From Pseudomonadota bacterium (GTDB lineage Bacteria; Pseudomonadota; Gammaproteobacteria; Burkholderiales; Burkholderiaceae), in NCBI GenBank assembly GCA_963205525.1, contig CAUJJP010000087.1, positions 1-28,827 of the forward strand: a DNA stretch of 28,827 nucleotides. Direction: 5' to 3'. Below, one piece after another: positions 7,802-14,551 of the stretch. Position 1 is the stretch's first letter; each line of letters opens with the position of its first letter. The notes below the pieces were generated by a model. That model saw only the letters and a list, made by a program, of their open reading frames with translations. It ran no database searches and was not told the DNA's origin. A program made the translations under genes and the position numbers.

Positions 7802-9918
7802 TTCGCCGCCGCCGTCTGCGCGAGCTGGCCTTTCAGGTCGTGGGCGCGCTTGACGATGTACTGGCGTATCAGTTCCATGTCGGCCGGCTCCAGCACGCCG
7901 GCGAAGCTGGGCATGCCGCGGTTCAGCCGCGATCCGGCCAGCACCGCCAGGTACTGCTGGTGCTTCTTGGGCGTCAGGTAGCGCAGGTCGGGGTAGACGC
8001 CGCCGCTGACCGCGTTCAGGCCGTGGCAGGAGCCGCAGAAGCCGTTGAACATGGTGCGTGCGGTCTTGAGCTGATCGGCCGATGCGCTCAGCTCGGGCAG
8101 CGGCGGCAGGGCCTGCGGCGCCTGCCTGGGCGGCGGCAGCTGACCCTTGGCACCAAGCTTGAAGGTGACCACGCGCGCCTCGGGCTGCACCTTGGCCGAC
8201 AGCGACAGCGGCCCGGCCACGCCAGGGAAGGCGCCGCCCCAGCCGACCATGAACGTCACGTACTGCTCGCCGCCGACCTCGTAGCTGACCGGCCCGGCCA
8301 TGGCGCCGGAGTTCACCCGCGCCTGCCAGAGCTTCTTGCCGCTGTCGGCGGCGTAGGCCACGGCGTGGCCGTCGGCGGTGCCCTGGAACACCAGGTTGCC
8401 GGCGGTGGACAAGGTGCCGCCGTTCCAGGGCGCGGTGTACTCCTGGGTCCAGGCCGGCGCCTGCCTGGCCGGATCCCAGGCGATGAGGCGGCCCTTCCAG
8501 GCACTGCGGATCTCGGCCTCGACCTTGGGATCCTCGGGCAGGTCGGGCACTTCCACCCCGAGGTTGACGACCGACTTGTGCGGGATGAACTGCGGCTGCT
8601 TCTGCGCCTCCAGCCCGGCCACGCTCTCCTGCGCCGGCAGGTAGACGTAGCCGGTCTTGGGGTTGAAGGACATCGGCTGCCAGTTGTGGGCGCCCAGGAA
8701 GCTGGGGATCACCACCTTCGGTCCGGTGAGGTAGTTGACGTCGGCGCTGACCACCGGGCGGCCGCTGGCGAGGTCGACGTGCGAGGCCCAGTTGATGGGC
8801 ACGAAATTCTTCGCCGACAGCAGCTTGCCATCGGTACGGTCGAGGACGTAGAAGAAGCCGTTCTTGGGCGCCTGCATCAGCACCTTGCGCGGCTTGCCGT
8901 CGAGCACGATGTCGGCCAGGACCATGTGCTGGGTGGCCGTGTAGTCCCACATGTCGGCCGGCGTGGTCTGGTAGTGCCAGACGTACTCGCCGGTGTCGGG
9001 CTTGAGTGCGACGATGGAGGACAGGAACAGGTTGTCGCCCTTGCCCTCGCTGCGGAACTGGTGGTTCCAGGGCGATCCGTTGCCGGTGCCGATGTACAGC
9101 AGGTCGAGCTCGGGGTCGTAGGCCATCGAGTCCCAGACCGTGCCGCCGCCGCCCCACTTGATCCAGTTGTTGCCGCTCCAGGTCTTGAGGGCGATCTCCA
9201 TCGCCTTGTCCTCGGGCGGCAGGGCGGGGTCGCCGGGCACGGTGAAGAAGCGCCAGAGCTGCTTGCCGGTCTCGGCGTCGTAGGCGCTGATGTAGCCGCG
9301 CACGCCGAACTCGGCACCGCCGTTGCCGATCAGTACCTTGCCCTTGACGATGCGCGGCGCGCCGGTGATGGTGTAGCTCTTCTTGCGGTCGATCACCGTG
9401 TCGACGCTCCACACCGGCTTGCCGGTCCTGGCGTCCAGCGCGATCAGGCGGCCGTCGAAGCTGCCGACGTAGACCTTGCCCGTCCACACCGCCACCCCGC
9501 GGTTGACGGTGTCGCAGCAGCCCTGGCTGAGGTTGTCGCCCGGCACCTTGGGGTCGTAGGTCCACAGCCGCTTGCCGCTGCGCGCATCGAGCGCGTAGAC
9601 GATGCTCCAGGCGCCGGTGGTGTACATCACGCCGTCGACCACGATGGGCGTGGCCTCGACGCCGCGGTCGATGTCGAGCTTGACCGTCCAGGCGATGCCC
9701 AGCTTGCCGACGTTGCCGTCGTTGATGCGCGCCAGCGGCGAGTAGCGCTGCTCGTCGTAGCTGCGGCCGTGGCTCATCCAGTTGCCGGGCTCCTGGTCGG
9801 CGGCCCGGATGCGCGCGCCATCGACGTCGGCGGGCGGCCGCGGCGCCGCGCCAGCGCTGGCGCACAGCGCGCCAAGGGACAGGGACAGGGACAGGGAAAG
9901 TACGGTTCGCTTCATCAT
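7798..9918 (-). CDS. PQQ-dependent quinohemoprotein alcohol dehydrogenase (methanol/ethanol family)
   Basis: A periplasmic enzyme that oxidises alcohols or aldehydes with PQQ and passes electrons through its own cytochrome c domain. The 706-residue product has a signal peptide (MMKRTVLSLSLSLSLG, cleavage near ASAGAA), an eight-bladed PQQ propeller (about 40-590) and a C-terminal haem domain with CGSCH at 628-632 and axial Met669 (RGMPSF). The vicinal cysteine pair Cys134-Cys135 (SQGCCDTVNRG), the metal ligands Glu203 and Asn280 and the catalytic Asp325 (DMWDYT) are present. The residue two after Asp325 is Thr, not the Asp of lanthanide-dependent enzymes, so a calcium type is expected. The start is set by GAGGAGA at 9924-9930, five bases from ATG 9918. 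The receptor gene overlaps its stop. An SDR remnant ends 23 bases upstream, so the original promoter may be lost. The alcohol substrate is unknown. Confidence 0.93.
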   Translation of the reverse strand: MMKRTVLSLSLSLSLGALCASAGAAPRPPADVDGARIRAADQEPGNWMSHGRSYDEQRYSPLARINDGNVGKLGIAWTVKLDIDRGVEATPIVVDGVMYTTGAWSIVYALDARSGKRLWTYDPKVPGDNLSQGCCDTVNRGVAVWTGKVYVGSFDGRLIALDARTGKPVWSVDTVIDRKKSYTITGAPRIVKGKVLIGNGGAEFGVRGYISAYDAETGKQLWRFFTVPGDPALPPEDKAMEIALKTWSGNNWIKWGGGGTVWDSMAYDPELDLLYIGTGNGSPWNHQFRSEGKGDNLFLSSIVALKPDTGEYVWHYQTTPADMWDYTATQHMVLADIVLDGKPRKVLMQAPKNGFFYVLDRTDGKLLSAKNFVPINWASHVDLASGRPVVSADVNYLTGPKVVIPSFLGAHNWQPMSFNPKTGYVYLPAQESVAGLEAQKQPQFIPHKSVVNLGVEVPDLPEDPKVEAEIRSAWKGRLIAWDPARQAPAWTQEYTAPWNGGTLSTAGNLVFQGTADGHAVAYAADSGKKLWQARVNSGAMAGPVSYEVGGEQYVTFMVGWGGAFPGVAGPLSLSAKVQPEARVVTFKLGAKGQLPPPRQAPQALPPLPELSASADQLKTARTMFNGFCGSCHGLNAVSGGVYPDLRYLTPKKHQQYLAVLAGSRLNRGMPSFAGVLEPADMELIRQYIVKRAHDLKGQLAQTAAAK
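9876..9899. repeat. Hexanucleotide repeat in the signal-peptide codons
   Basis: GGGACA occurs three times in a row (9876-9893), followed by GGGAAA (9894-9899). On the minus strand it encodes the alternating Leu-Ser run in the hydrophobic core of the dehydrogenase signal peptide. Slippage by one unit would keep the frame and change only the length of that core. Confidence 0.6.
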
Positions 9919-9941
9919 CGTCGTCTCCTCGTTTGCGGTTT

Positions 9942-10061
9942 TCAAGTGTTCATGCCGCCGTCCACGACCAGCGTCGCGCCGGTGGTGTAGCTCGATTGTG
10001 TGCCGGCCAGGTAGAGCACCGACTGCGCGATCTCCTCCGGCCGGCCATGGCGAGCCAGCCT
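9942..10061 (-). pseudogene. C-terminal remnant of a short-chain dehydrogenase/reductase
   Basis: On the minus strand, 39 codons and a TGA read RLARHGRPEEIAQSVLYLAG, then TQSSYTTGATLVVDGGMNT. This is the canonical C-terminal end of classical SDR enzymes (PEEIA, ASY-TG, VDGG). Nothing of the Rossmann fold or the catalytic Ser-Tyr-Lys precedes it; upstream the frame runs into sequence that reads as a permease on the other strand. The fragment ends 23 bases before the PQQ dehydrogenase start, so an SDR gene was probably once first in that operon. It is too short to be functional. Confidence 0.85.
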
Positions 10062-10062
10062 G

Positions 10063-10602
10063 GCCCGCGTGCTGCGCGGATTCGACATCGACACGCGCGT
10101 GAACCTGAGCTACTGGCTGGCGCTGGCGCTCGCGGTGGGAACGACGCTGGGGCTGTACGCGCTGCTGCGCTCGCCCTGGGGCCTGGCGTTGCGCACGGTG
10201 CGCGACAACGAGGCCAGCGCGTAGAGGGTGGGGGTCGACGTCGCGCGGGTGAAGCGGCGTGTGTTCGTGGCCGCGGCCTTCATCACCGGCTGCGCCGGCG
10301 CCGTGAGCTATCTGCAGACCATGTTCGTCACCACCGCGGCGGCCTTCACGGTCGAGTGGTCGGCACTCATCATCTTCGTCGTCATCATCGGCGGCCTGGG
10401 CACGCTCGAAGGGCCCATCCTCGGCGCGCTGATCTACTTCGCCCTGCGCGAAGGGCTGGCCGACTACGGTACCTGGTACGTCATCGCCCTCGGCGCCTTC
10501 GCCATCGCCGTGATGATGTTCGCCCGCGAGGGCTTGTGGGGTCGACTGGCCCGCGCCACCGGCTGGCGCCTGTTTCCCAGCACCCTGAGCCTGCGGCGCT
10601 GA
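10063..10602 (+). pseudogene. Broken LivM-type branched-chain amino acid ABC permease
   Basis: The frame reads RGFDIDTRVNLSYWLALALAV, SPWGLALRTVRDNEASA, then an in-frame TAG at 10222-10224. It continues GVDVARVKRRVFVAAAFITG, IGGLGTLEGPILGALIYFAL and ends LFPSTLSLRR. This is the C-terminal half of a LivM-family permease, including the EAA-like cytoplasmic loop, which here is interrupted by the amber codon. The first half or so of a normal LivM is absent, and the sequence begins abruptly next to the SDR remnant. No other liv genes are nearby. A GTG at 10228 could restart translation of 124 residues, but that product would lack half the transmembrane core. Truncation plus a nonsense codon makes it a pseudogene. 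Confidence 0.88.
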
Positions 10603-10666
10603 AGCTGCGGCTCGCGCCGTGGTGCCGATGCTGGCCGGCCGGCTGGCTGCCGCCGCCTGCGCTCGG

Positions 10667-11296
10667 TCAGGCCTGCAGCCGCTGCGCGAGCACGCGCTCG
10701 ACGGTGTCGACGATGACCTGGGTCTGGCGGTCGATCTCCAGGTTGACCGCGGCGCCGAGCGCCTTGTCGCCGAAGCTCGTCATGCGCAGCGTCTCGGGAA
10801 TCAGCCAGACCTCGAACCAGCCGCTGCCGTCGGCCGCGGTGTGCGACTCCGACACCGTCAGGCTGGCGCCGTTGACGGCGATGAAGCCCTTGGGAAAGAC
10901 GTAGCGCATCCACGGCGCCGGCAGCTCGAAGCGCAGCACGTGGTTGTTCTGCGGCGTGCGGATCTCGGCCACGCGCGCCTGCAGGTCCACGTGGCCGGAC
11001 AGGATGTGGCCACCGACCTCGGCCCCGGCGACGAAGCTGCGCTCCACGTTGACCCGGCCCCCCACCGCCTGCACCCCCAGCGTGGTCTGCTGGAGGGTCT
11101 GCTGCATGGCGTCGAAGTGCACCGCGTCGCCCTCGACGGCGGTGACGGTCAGGCAGCAGCCGTCGACCGCGACGCTGGCGCCGACCTGCAGATCGCGGCA
11201 GAAGCCGGGTGGACACTGCAGCACGATGTGGCGCAGGCCGGGCTGCTCGGTGAGCGACGCGATGCGGGCCACGCCCTGGACGATTCCGGTGAACAT
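10667..11296 (-). CDS. ribE: Riboflavin synthase alpha subunit
   Basis: This enzyme makes riboflavin by dismutation of two 6,7-dimethyl-8-ribityllumazine molecules. The 209-residue length is normal for the trimeric alpha-type synthase. Two lumazine-binding barrel repeats are visible. The first begins MFTGIVQGVARI and contains VAVDGCCLTV; the second contains SGHVDLQARV and VNGASLTVSE, with the substrate-contacting Cys/Ser/Thr positions. The 42-base upstream gap has GATAAT on the minus strand at 11308-11303, six bases from the ATG, and no Shine-Dalgarno sequence, so the transcript could be leaderless. There is no room for an FMN riboswitch. The gene stands alone among non-riboflavin genes and converges on the LivM pseudogene. 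The equivalent gene is called ribC in E. coli. Confidence 0.95.
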   Translation of the reverse strand: MFTGIVQGVARIASLTEQPGLRHIVLQCPPGFCRDLQVGASVAVDGCCLTVTAVEGDAVHFDAMQQTLQQTTLGVQAVGGRVNVERSFVAGAEVGGHILSGHVDLQARVAEIRTPQNNHVLRFELPAPWMRYVFPKGFIAVNGASLTVSESHTAADGSGWFEVWLIPETLRMTSFGDKALGAAVNLEIDRQTQVIVDTVERVLAQRLQA

Positions 11297-11302
11297 GGGC
11301 CG

Positions 11303-11308
11303 ATTATC
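11303..11308 (-). promoter_or_regulatory. Candidate -10 box of ribE
   Basis: GATAAT on the minus strand lies six bases from the ribE ATG (11296). Transcription starting at the usual distance would begin at or next to the start codon. No convincing -35 was seen. Confidence 0.35.
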
Positions 11309-11325
11309 GCGGCCCCTGCGGGCAA

Positions 11326-11337
11326 CTTCCCGGGAAG
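11326..11337. terminator. Perfect 12-bp palindrome after the lipoprotein gene
   Basis: CTTCCCGGGAAG is perfectly self-complementary and lies directly after the stop of the BamE-like gene (11339, minus). A loop-less palindrome with no T-run makes a poor intrinsic terminator; it could equally be an operator upstream of ribE. Confidence 0.25.
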
Positions 11338-11338
11338 C

Positions 11339-11827
11339 TCAGCGGTCGAACTCGTCGCGCACGTCGCACGCCGGGTCGGGCGCGAACGCGGCGTCCGTGA
11401 CCCGGCCGTCGTCGGCGAGCGAGGCCTGGAACCACAGGCAGAACGGCGAGTCATGGCGCCAGGACCAGACCTCGCCGCCCTGGCGGCCGCCGCTGCGCAC
11501 ATGGCCCGGGCGGCCCAGGGTACGCAGCAGCTCCTCGCGCCGCATGCCTGGCAGGCTGGCCTGCACCTGCTCCAGGTGGCGCCAGTCCAGCACCTGCTGC
11601 CAGCGCAGGACCCGGCCCTGGGCATCGAGTTCGACCATCCAGGTCTGCAGCCCGGCCGGCCCGAGCGCGTACTCCAGCCGCACACCGCCGTCCAGCGCGT
11701 GGCGGCCGGTCGGCTCGCCCCAGCGCTGACGCAGCTCGGCCTCGCCCAGACCGGCCTGCAGCGGCGTCAGGCCGGGTCCCGCGCAGGAAGCCAGCAGGAT
11801 CGGCCACAGCAGGGCAAGGCGCTTCAT
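11339..11827 (-). CDS. BamE/SmpA-OmlA-like outer-membrane lipoprotein
   Basis: The 162-residue product begins MKRLALLWPILLASCAG. The lipobox LASC predicts signal peptidase II cleavage before Cys15, with no Asp at +2, so outer-membrane sorting is expected. Two repeats of the SmpA/OmlA type follow: LGEAELRQRWGEPTGR...GVRLEYALGPAG and LPGMRREELLRTLGRPGHVRSGG...VWSWRH. In both, a helix bearing G-P is followed by a beta hairpin, as in BamE. Whether it belongs to the Bam complex is not shown; many such small lipoproteins are of unknown role. The ATG at 11827 is chosen because the signal peptide starts there; upstream codons are not membrane-like. TATTCT lies six bases upstream, again suggesting a very short leader. 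Confidence 0.8.
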   Translation of the reverse strand: MKRLALLWPILLASCAGPGLTPLQAGLGEAELRQRWGEPTGRHALDGGVRLEYALGPAGLQTWMVELDAQGRVLRWQQVLDWRHLEQVQASLPGMRREELLRTLGRPGHVRSGGRQGGEVWSWRHDSPFCLWFQASLADDGRVTDAAFAPDPACDVRDEFDR

Positions 11828-11833
11828 GCGCAC

Positions 11834-11839
11834 AGAATA
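11834..11839 (-). promoter_or_regulatory. Candidate -10 box of the BamE-like gene
   Basis: TATTCT on the minus strand is six bases from the ATG at 11827. Just upstream of it, CGGGA-AA-TCCCG (11848-11859) is a short inverted repeat. A -35 element is not recognisable. Confidence 0.3.
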
Positions 11840-11892
11840 CGCCGGCTCGGGAAATCCCGTGCGGCGCCACCAGGCCGCTGAGAAGCGCTCGC

Positions 11893-12555
11893 TCAGCCCG
11901 TCGCCGCAACCGCGGTTGGCACCACGTCGCAAGCGCGGTCGAATGCCGCCGGGACTGCCAGCGCCTGCCCGCGCGCGAAGGCCTGCGCGTTGCGCTGTCG
12001 CAAGTCCTCGCTGCGGTCGAAGCGGGCGAGGAGCTCGTTGCGCAGCAGCGCGGCGGCGAAGGGCAGCCAGTCGGCGGCGGCGCCCAGCATCACGCTGTTG
12101 GCCAGGCGCACATCACCCAGCGCCTGCGCCGCCTCACCGGCGTCGATGCGGCGCGCGCGCTCGGCGGGCAAGCCCAGGTCACGCCAGGGGTCGTCGGGAT
12201 AGCGGGCGATCCCGGCGCTGACCACGGGTGGCTCGACACGCAGAGTGTTCACGACCAGGCGCCCGCTCGGCGCCAGCCAGTGGCTCCAGCGCAGGCCTTC
12301 GGCCGCCTCCAGCGCGACCAGCAGGTCCACCTGCCCGGGCATGATCTCGCTGGCGACGATGCGCGTACCCACGCGCAGCTGCGAGCTGACCACACCGCCA
12401 CGCTGCGACATGCCGGCGATCTCGCTCTTGCAGGCGTCCAGCCCGGCGGCGAGCGCGGCGCGCGCGACCAGCTCGGATGCCGTCATCACACCCTGGCCGC
12501 CGATGCCGACGACCAGGATGTTGGCGCACGCCGCCGACGGCCCGCTGGCGCTCAT
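11893..12555 (-). CDS. iorB: Indolepyruvate:ferredoxin oxidoreductase, beta subunit
   Basis: This is the gamma-domain-type partner of the 2-oxoacid:ferredoxin oxidoreductase that converts aryl pyruvates (indolepyruvate, phenylpyruvate) and CoA to aryl-acetyl-CoA. The 220-residue length suits the separate IorB type. Family motifs are NILVVGIGGQGVMTASELVARAA at the N terminus, then KSEIAGMSQRGGVVSSQLR and ANSVMLGAAADWLP. Its ATG at 12555 overlaps the iorA TGA (ATGA), so the two subunits are translationally coupled and probably made in equal amounts. The next gene, a lipoprotein, starts 65 bases downstream with its own candidate promoter. Confidence 0.92.
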   Translation of the reverse strand: MSASGPSAACANILVVGIGGQGVMTASELVARAALAAGLDACKSEIAGMSQRGGVVSSQLRVGTRIVASEIMPGQVDLLVALEAAEGLRWSHWLAPSGRLVVNTLRVEPPVVSAGIARYPDDPWRDLGLPAERARRIDAGEAAQALGDVRLANSVMLGAAADWLPFAAALLRNELLARFDRSEDLRQRNAQAFARGQALAVPAAFDRACDVVPTAVAATG

Positions 12556-14423
12556 GCCACCTCCAGAGGAATCACTCGCCGCACCGGCGGCGCCGGCGGC
12601 GGCGCAATCGCGCCGTGCGAACACGCCTTGGCGCAGATCTCGCAGCCGGTGCACAGCATCGGGTCTATCTTCACCCAGGCGAGGTCGACGGTCTTGCCGC
12701 TGGCGCGCTGGCGCTGTTCGCGGTGCGTGACCAGGAGCGCCGGGCAGCCCACGTCCAGGCAGTTGGTGCAGCCGTTGCACTTGTCCTCGTCGACCACCAG
12801 CGCCGGTGTGCGCTCGAACTCGGGCGTGAAGACACAGGGGCGCGTGGTGATGATGACCGAGGGCTCGTCGGCCCTCATCTCCTCGCGCAGGATCTTCAGG
12901 AAGCTCGGCAGCTCGTAGGGGTCGCTGCAGCGGATGCGCTCGGGCCGCACGCCCAGCGCCTGCACCAGCTTGACGAAGTCCACCCGCACCGGCGCCGCCG
13001 AGCCGTCCAGCGCGTGGCCGTTGGCCGGGTTGTTCTGGCCGCCGGTCATCGCCGTCGCACGGTTGTCCAGCAGCAGCACGGTGACGTTGGCGCGGTGGTA
13101 GCTCAGGTTGAGCAGGCCCGCCATGCCCGAGTGCAGGAAGGTGGAGTCGCCGATCACCGCCAGCACCGGACGCGGCTTGGCGACGCCGATCTGCGCCTTG
13201 GCGACGCCGGCGGCCGTGCCCAGCGACGCACCCATGGAGAACACGCTGTCCAGCGCGTTCCACGACGGGCTGGAGCCCAGGGTGTAGCAGCCGATGTCGC
13301 CGCAGACCACGGCATCCGGCAGCCGCGCCAGCCAGAAGTAGATGCCGAGGTAGCCGCAGCCGGCGCACAGCGTGGGCGGTCGCGCGAACACCGGCTTGGC
13401 GGGCGCCGCCGCTGCCGGCGTCTTCGCAGCGCCGAGCAGCTGCTGCGCGGCACGCTGCACGTCGGCGGCCCTGACCTCGCCCCAGGGCGGCAGCCGCTCG
13501 CGCCCGTGCACGGCGATGCCGGCGGCGCGCAGCTCGGTCGTCAGCAGCGGTTCGGATTCCTCGATCACCAGCAGCTGGTCGACGCCGGCCGCGAAGGATC
13601 GCGCCAGCCCCAGCGGCAGCGGCGTGCTCAGGCCGAGCACCAGCATGGGCGCGTCGGGCAGGGCTTCGCGCGCCGCCAGCGCTGCCGGCCCGCTGGCGAT
13701 GAGGCCAAGCCGGCGGTCGGGCCCGGGTTCGACGTGGTTCCACGGCGAGACCTCAGCCTCTTCGCGCAGCGCCGCCTCGGCCTGGGCACGCGCCTGCATC
13801 CGGCCGGCCACGTGGGCCGGCGACAGCACCCAGCGCCTGGGATCCTTGGTGTAGGTCTGCGGCAGCGGTGCCGGCAGCGCCGCGCCAAGCTCGACCGTGC
13901 GCTTGACATGGCACACACGCGTCGTCATGCGCAGCAGCACCGGCATGCGATGGCGCTCGGACAGGTCGAAGGCTGCGCGCGCCATCCGGTAGGCGTCCTG
14001 CGGATCGCGCGGCTCGAGCACCGGCAGATGGGCGAAGCGGCCCCAGTAGCGGCTGTCCTGCTCGTTCTGCGAGGAGGAGAAGCCGACGTCGTCGGCGACC
14101 GCGATCACCAGCCCGGCATTCACGCCGGTGAGGCCGATGGACATCAGGGTGTCGGATGCGACGTTGAGCCCGACGTGCTTCATCGCCGCCAGGGCACGCG
14201 TGCCGACCATGGACGCGCCGACCGCCACCTCCAGCGCCAGCTTCTCGTTCACCGACCACTCGGCGTGCACGCCTTCGCAGCGCGCCAGCAACTCGACGAT
14301 CTCTGTGGAGGGGGTTCCCGGATAGGCGGCGGCGACCTTCAGACCCGCCTCGTGTGCGCCCAAAACCAGGGCCTCGTTGCCGGACAGGAAGCGGCGCTGC
14401 GCCGATGTCTGGGGTGCGAGCAC
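12552..14423 (-). CDS. iorA: Indolepyruvate:ferredoxin oxidoreductase, alpha subunit
   Basis: The 623-residue TPP- and Fe-S-containing catalytic subunit. The N-terminal pyrimidine domain has GNEALVLGAHEAG, AAAYPGTPSTEIV and EWSVNEKLALEVAVGAS. The TPP-binding domain has CAGCGYLG and IGDSTFLHSGMAGL...LDNRATAMTGGQ, with the GDS...N thiamine motif. A C-terminal ferredoxin domain has two cluster motifs, CNGCTNCLDVGCPAL and CTGCEICAKACSHGA. This two-gene layout resembles the archaeal and anaerobe type, not the single long fused protein common in Burkholderiales. The start is a GTG at 14423 with CTGGAG upstream; no better ATG precedes the conserved N terminus. The gene is divergent from an Lrp/AsnC regulator, with shared operator-like sites. 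Aromatic amino-acid breakdown is the likely role. Confidence 0.94.
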   Translation of the reverse strand: MLAPQTSAQRRFLSGNEALVLGAHEAGLKVAAAYPGTPSTEIVELLARCEGVHAEWSVNEKLALEVAVGASMVGTRALAAMKHVGLNVASDTLMSIGLTGVNAGLVIAVADDVGFSSSQNEQDSRYWGRFAHLPVLEPRDPQDAYRMARAAFDLSERHRMPVLLRMTTRVCHVKRTVELGAALPAPLPQTYTKDPRRWVLSPAHVAGRMQARAQAEAALREEAEVSPWNHVEPGPDRRLGLIASGPAALAAREALPDAPMLVLGLSTPLPLGLARSFAAGVDQLLVIEESEPLLTTELRAAGIAVHGRERLPPWGEVRAADVQRAAQQLLGAAKTPAAAAPAKPVFARPPTLCAGCGYLGIYFWLARLPDAVVCGDIGCYTLGSSPSWNALDSVFSMGASLGTAAGVAKAQIGVAKPRPVLAVIGDSTFLHSGMAGLLNLSYHRANVTVLLLDNRATAMTGGQNNPANGHALDGSAAPVRVDFVKLVQALGVRPERIRCSDPYELPSFLKILREEMRADEPSVIITTRPCVFTPEFERTPALVVDEDKCNGCTNCLDVGCPALLVTHREQRQRASGKTVDLAWVKIDPMLCTGCEICAKACSHGAIAPPPAPPVRRVIPLEVA

Positions 14424-14452
14424 GGGTATCTCCAGGTCGCTGTTTTGCGGGC

Positions 14453-14458
14453 ATTCTA
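14453..14458 (-). promoter_or_regulatory. Candidate -10 box of iorA
   Basis: TAGAAT on the minus strand lies 29 bases upstream of the iorA GTG. The matching -35 position falls inside the first GCAAT-N3-ATTGC site, so a protein bound there should affect RNA polymerase. Confidence 0.35.
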
Positions 14459-14471
14459 TGGCTCGCTTTCG

Positions 14472-14546
14472 GCAATATGATTGCGTCTGATGGCTTCATA
14501 TCTTGTCCACACGCAATCAGATTGCTCACTTCCAGGATTGGATTGC
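14472..14546. promoter_or_regulatory. Operator array between iorA and the Lrp-type gene
   Basis: Two perfect 13-base palindromes of the form GCAAT-N3-ATTGC occur at 14472-14484 (N3 = ATG) and 14513-14525 (N3 = CAG). Their centres, 14478 and 14519, are 41 bases apart, about four helical turns. A further ATTGC half-site at 14542-14546 puts a degenerate site centre at 14540, 21 bases on. The midpoint near 14499 is at most a poor match. Lrp-family octamers bind several phased palindromes, so this fits autoregulation plus control of iorAB. The sites are seen directly; the protein that binds them is inferred. Confidence 0.7.
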
Positions 14547-14551
14547 ATCCG

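Noticed and set aside
5735..9865. A single 1376-codon minus-strand frame covering receptor and dehydrogenase, suggesting a fusion protein
   Set aside because: Its first half is an out-of-frame reading of the dehydrogenase. The real dehydrogenase frame ends at 7798 and the receptor starts with its own GTG and signal peptide.
7798..9918. Lanthanide-dependent (XoxF/PedH-type) alcohol dehydrogenase
   Set aside because: The position two after the catalytic Asp is Thr (WDYT), not the extra Asp that marks lanthanide enzymes, and a fused cytochrome c domain is present.
7840..9990. A 716-codon plus-strand open frame opposite the PQQ dehydrogenase
   Set aside because: Composition is that of an antisense frame in GC-rich DNA and no domain is recognisable.
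9942..10602. Insertion-sequence scar
   Set aside because: No transposase fragment, terminal inverted repeat or target duplication was seen at the join; simple deletion or inversion explains it.
11297..11338. FMN riboswitch upstream of riboflavin synthase
   Set aside because: Only 42 bases separate it from the next gene, and no conserved RFN element is present.
12477..14480. A 667-codon plus-strand open frame opposite iorA
   Set aside because: Antisense shadow of iorA, whose cofactor and Fe-S motifs are clear.
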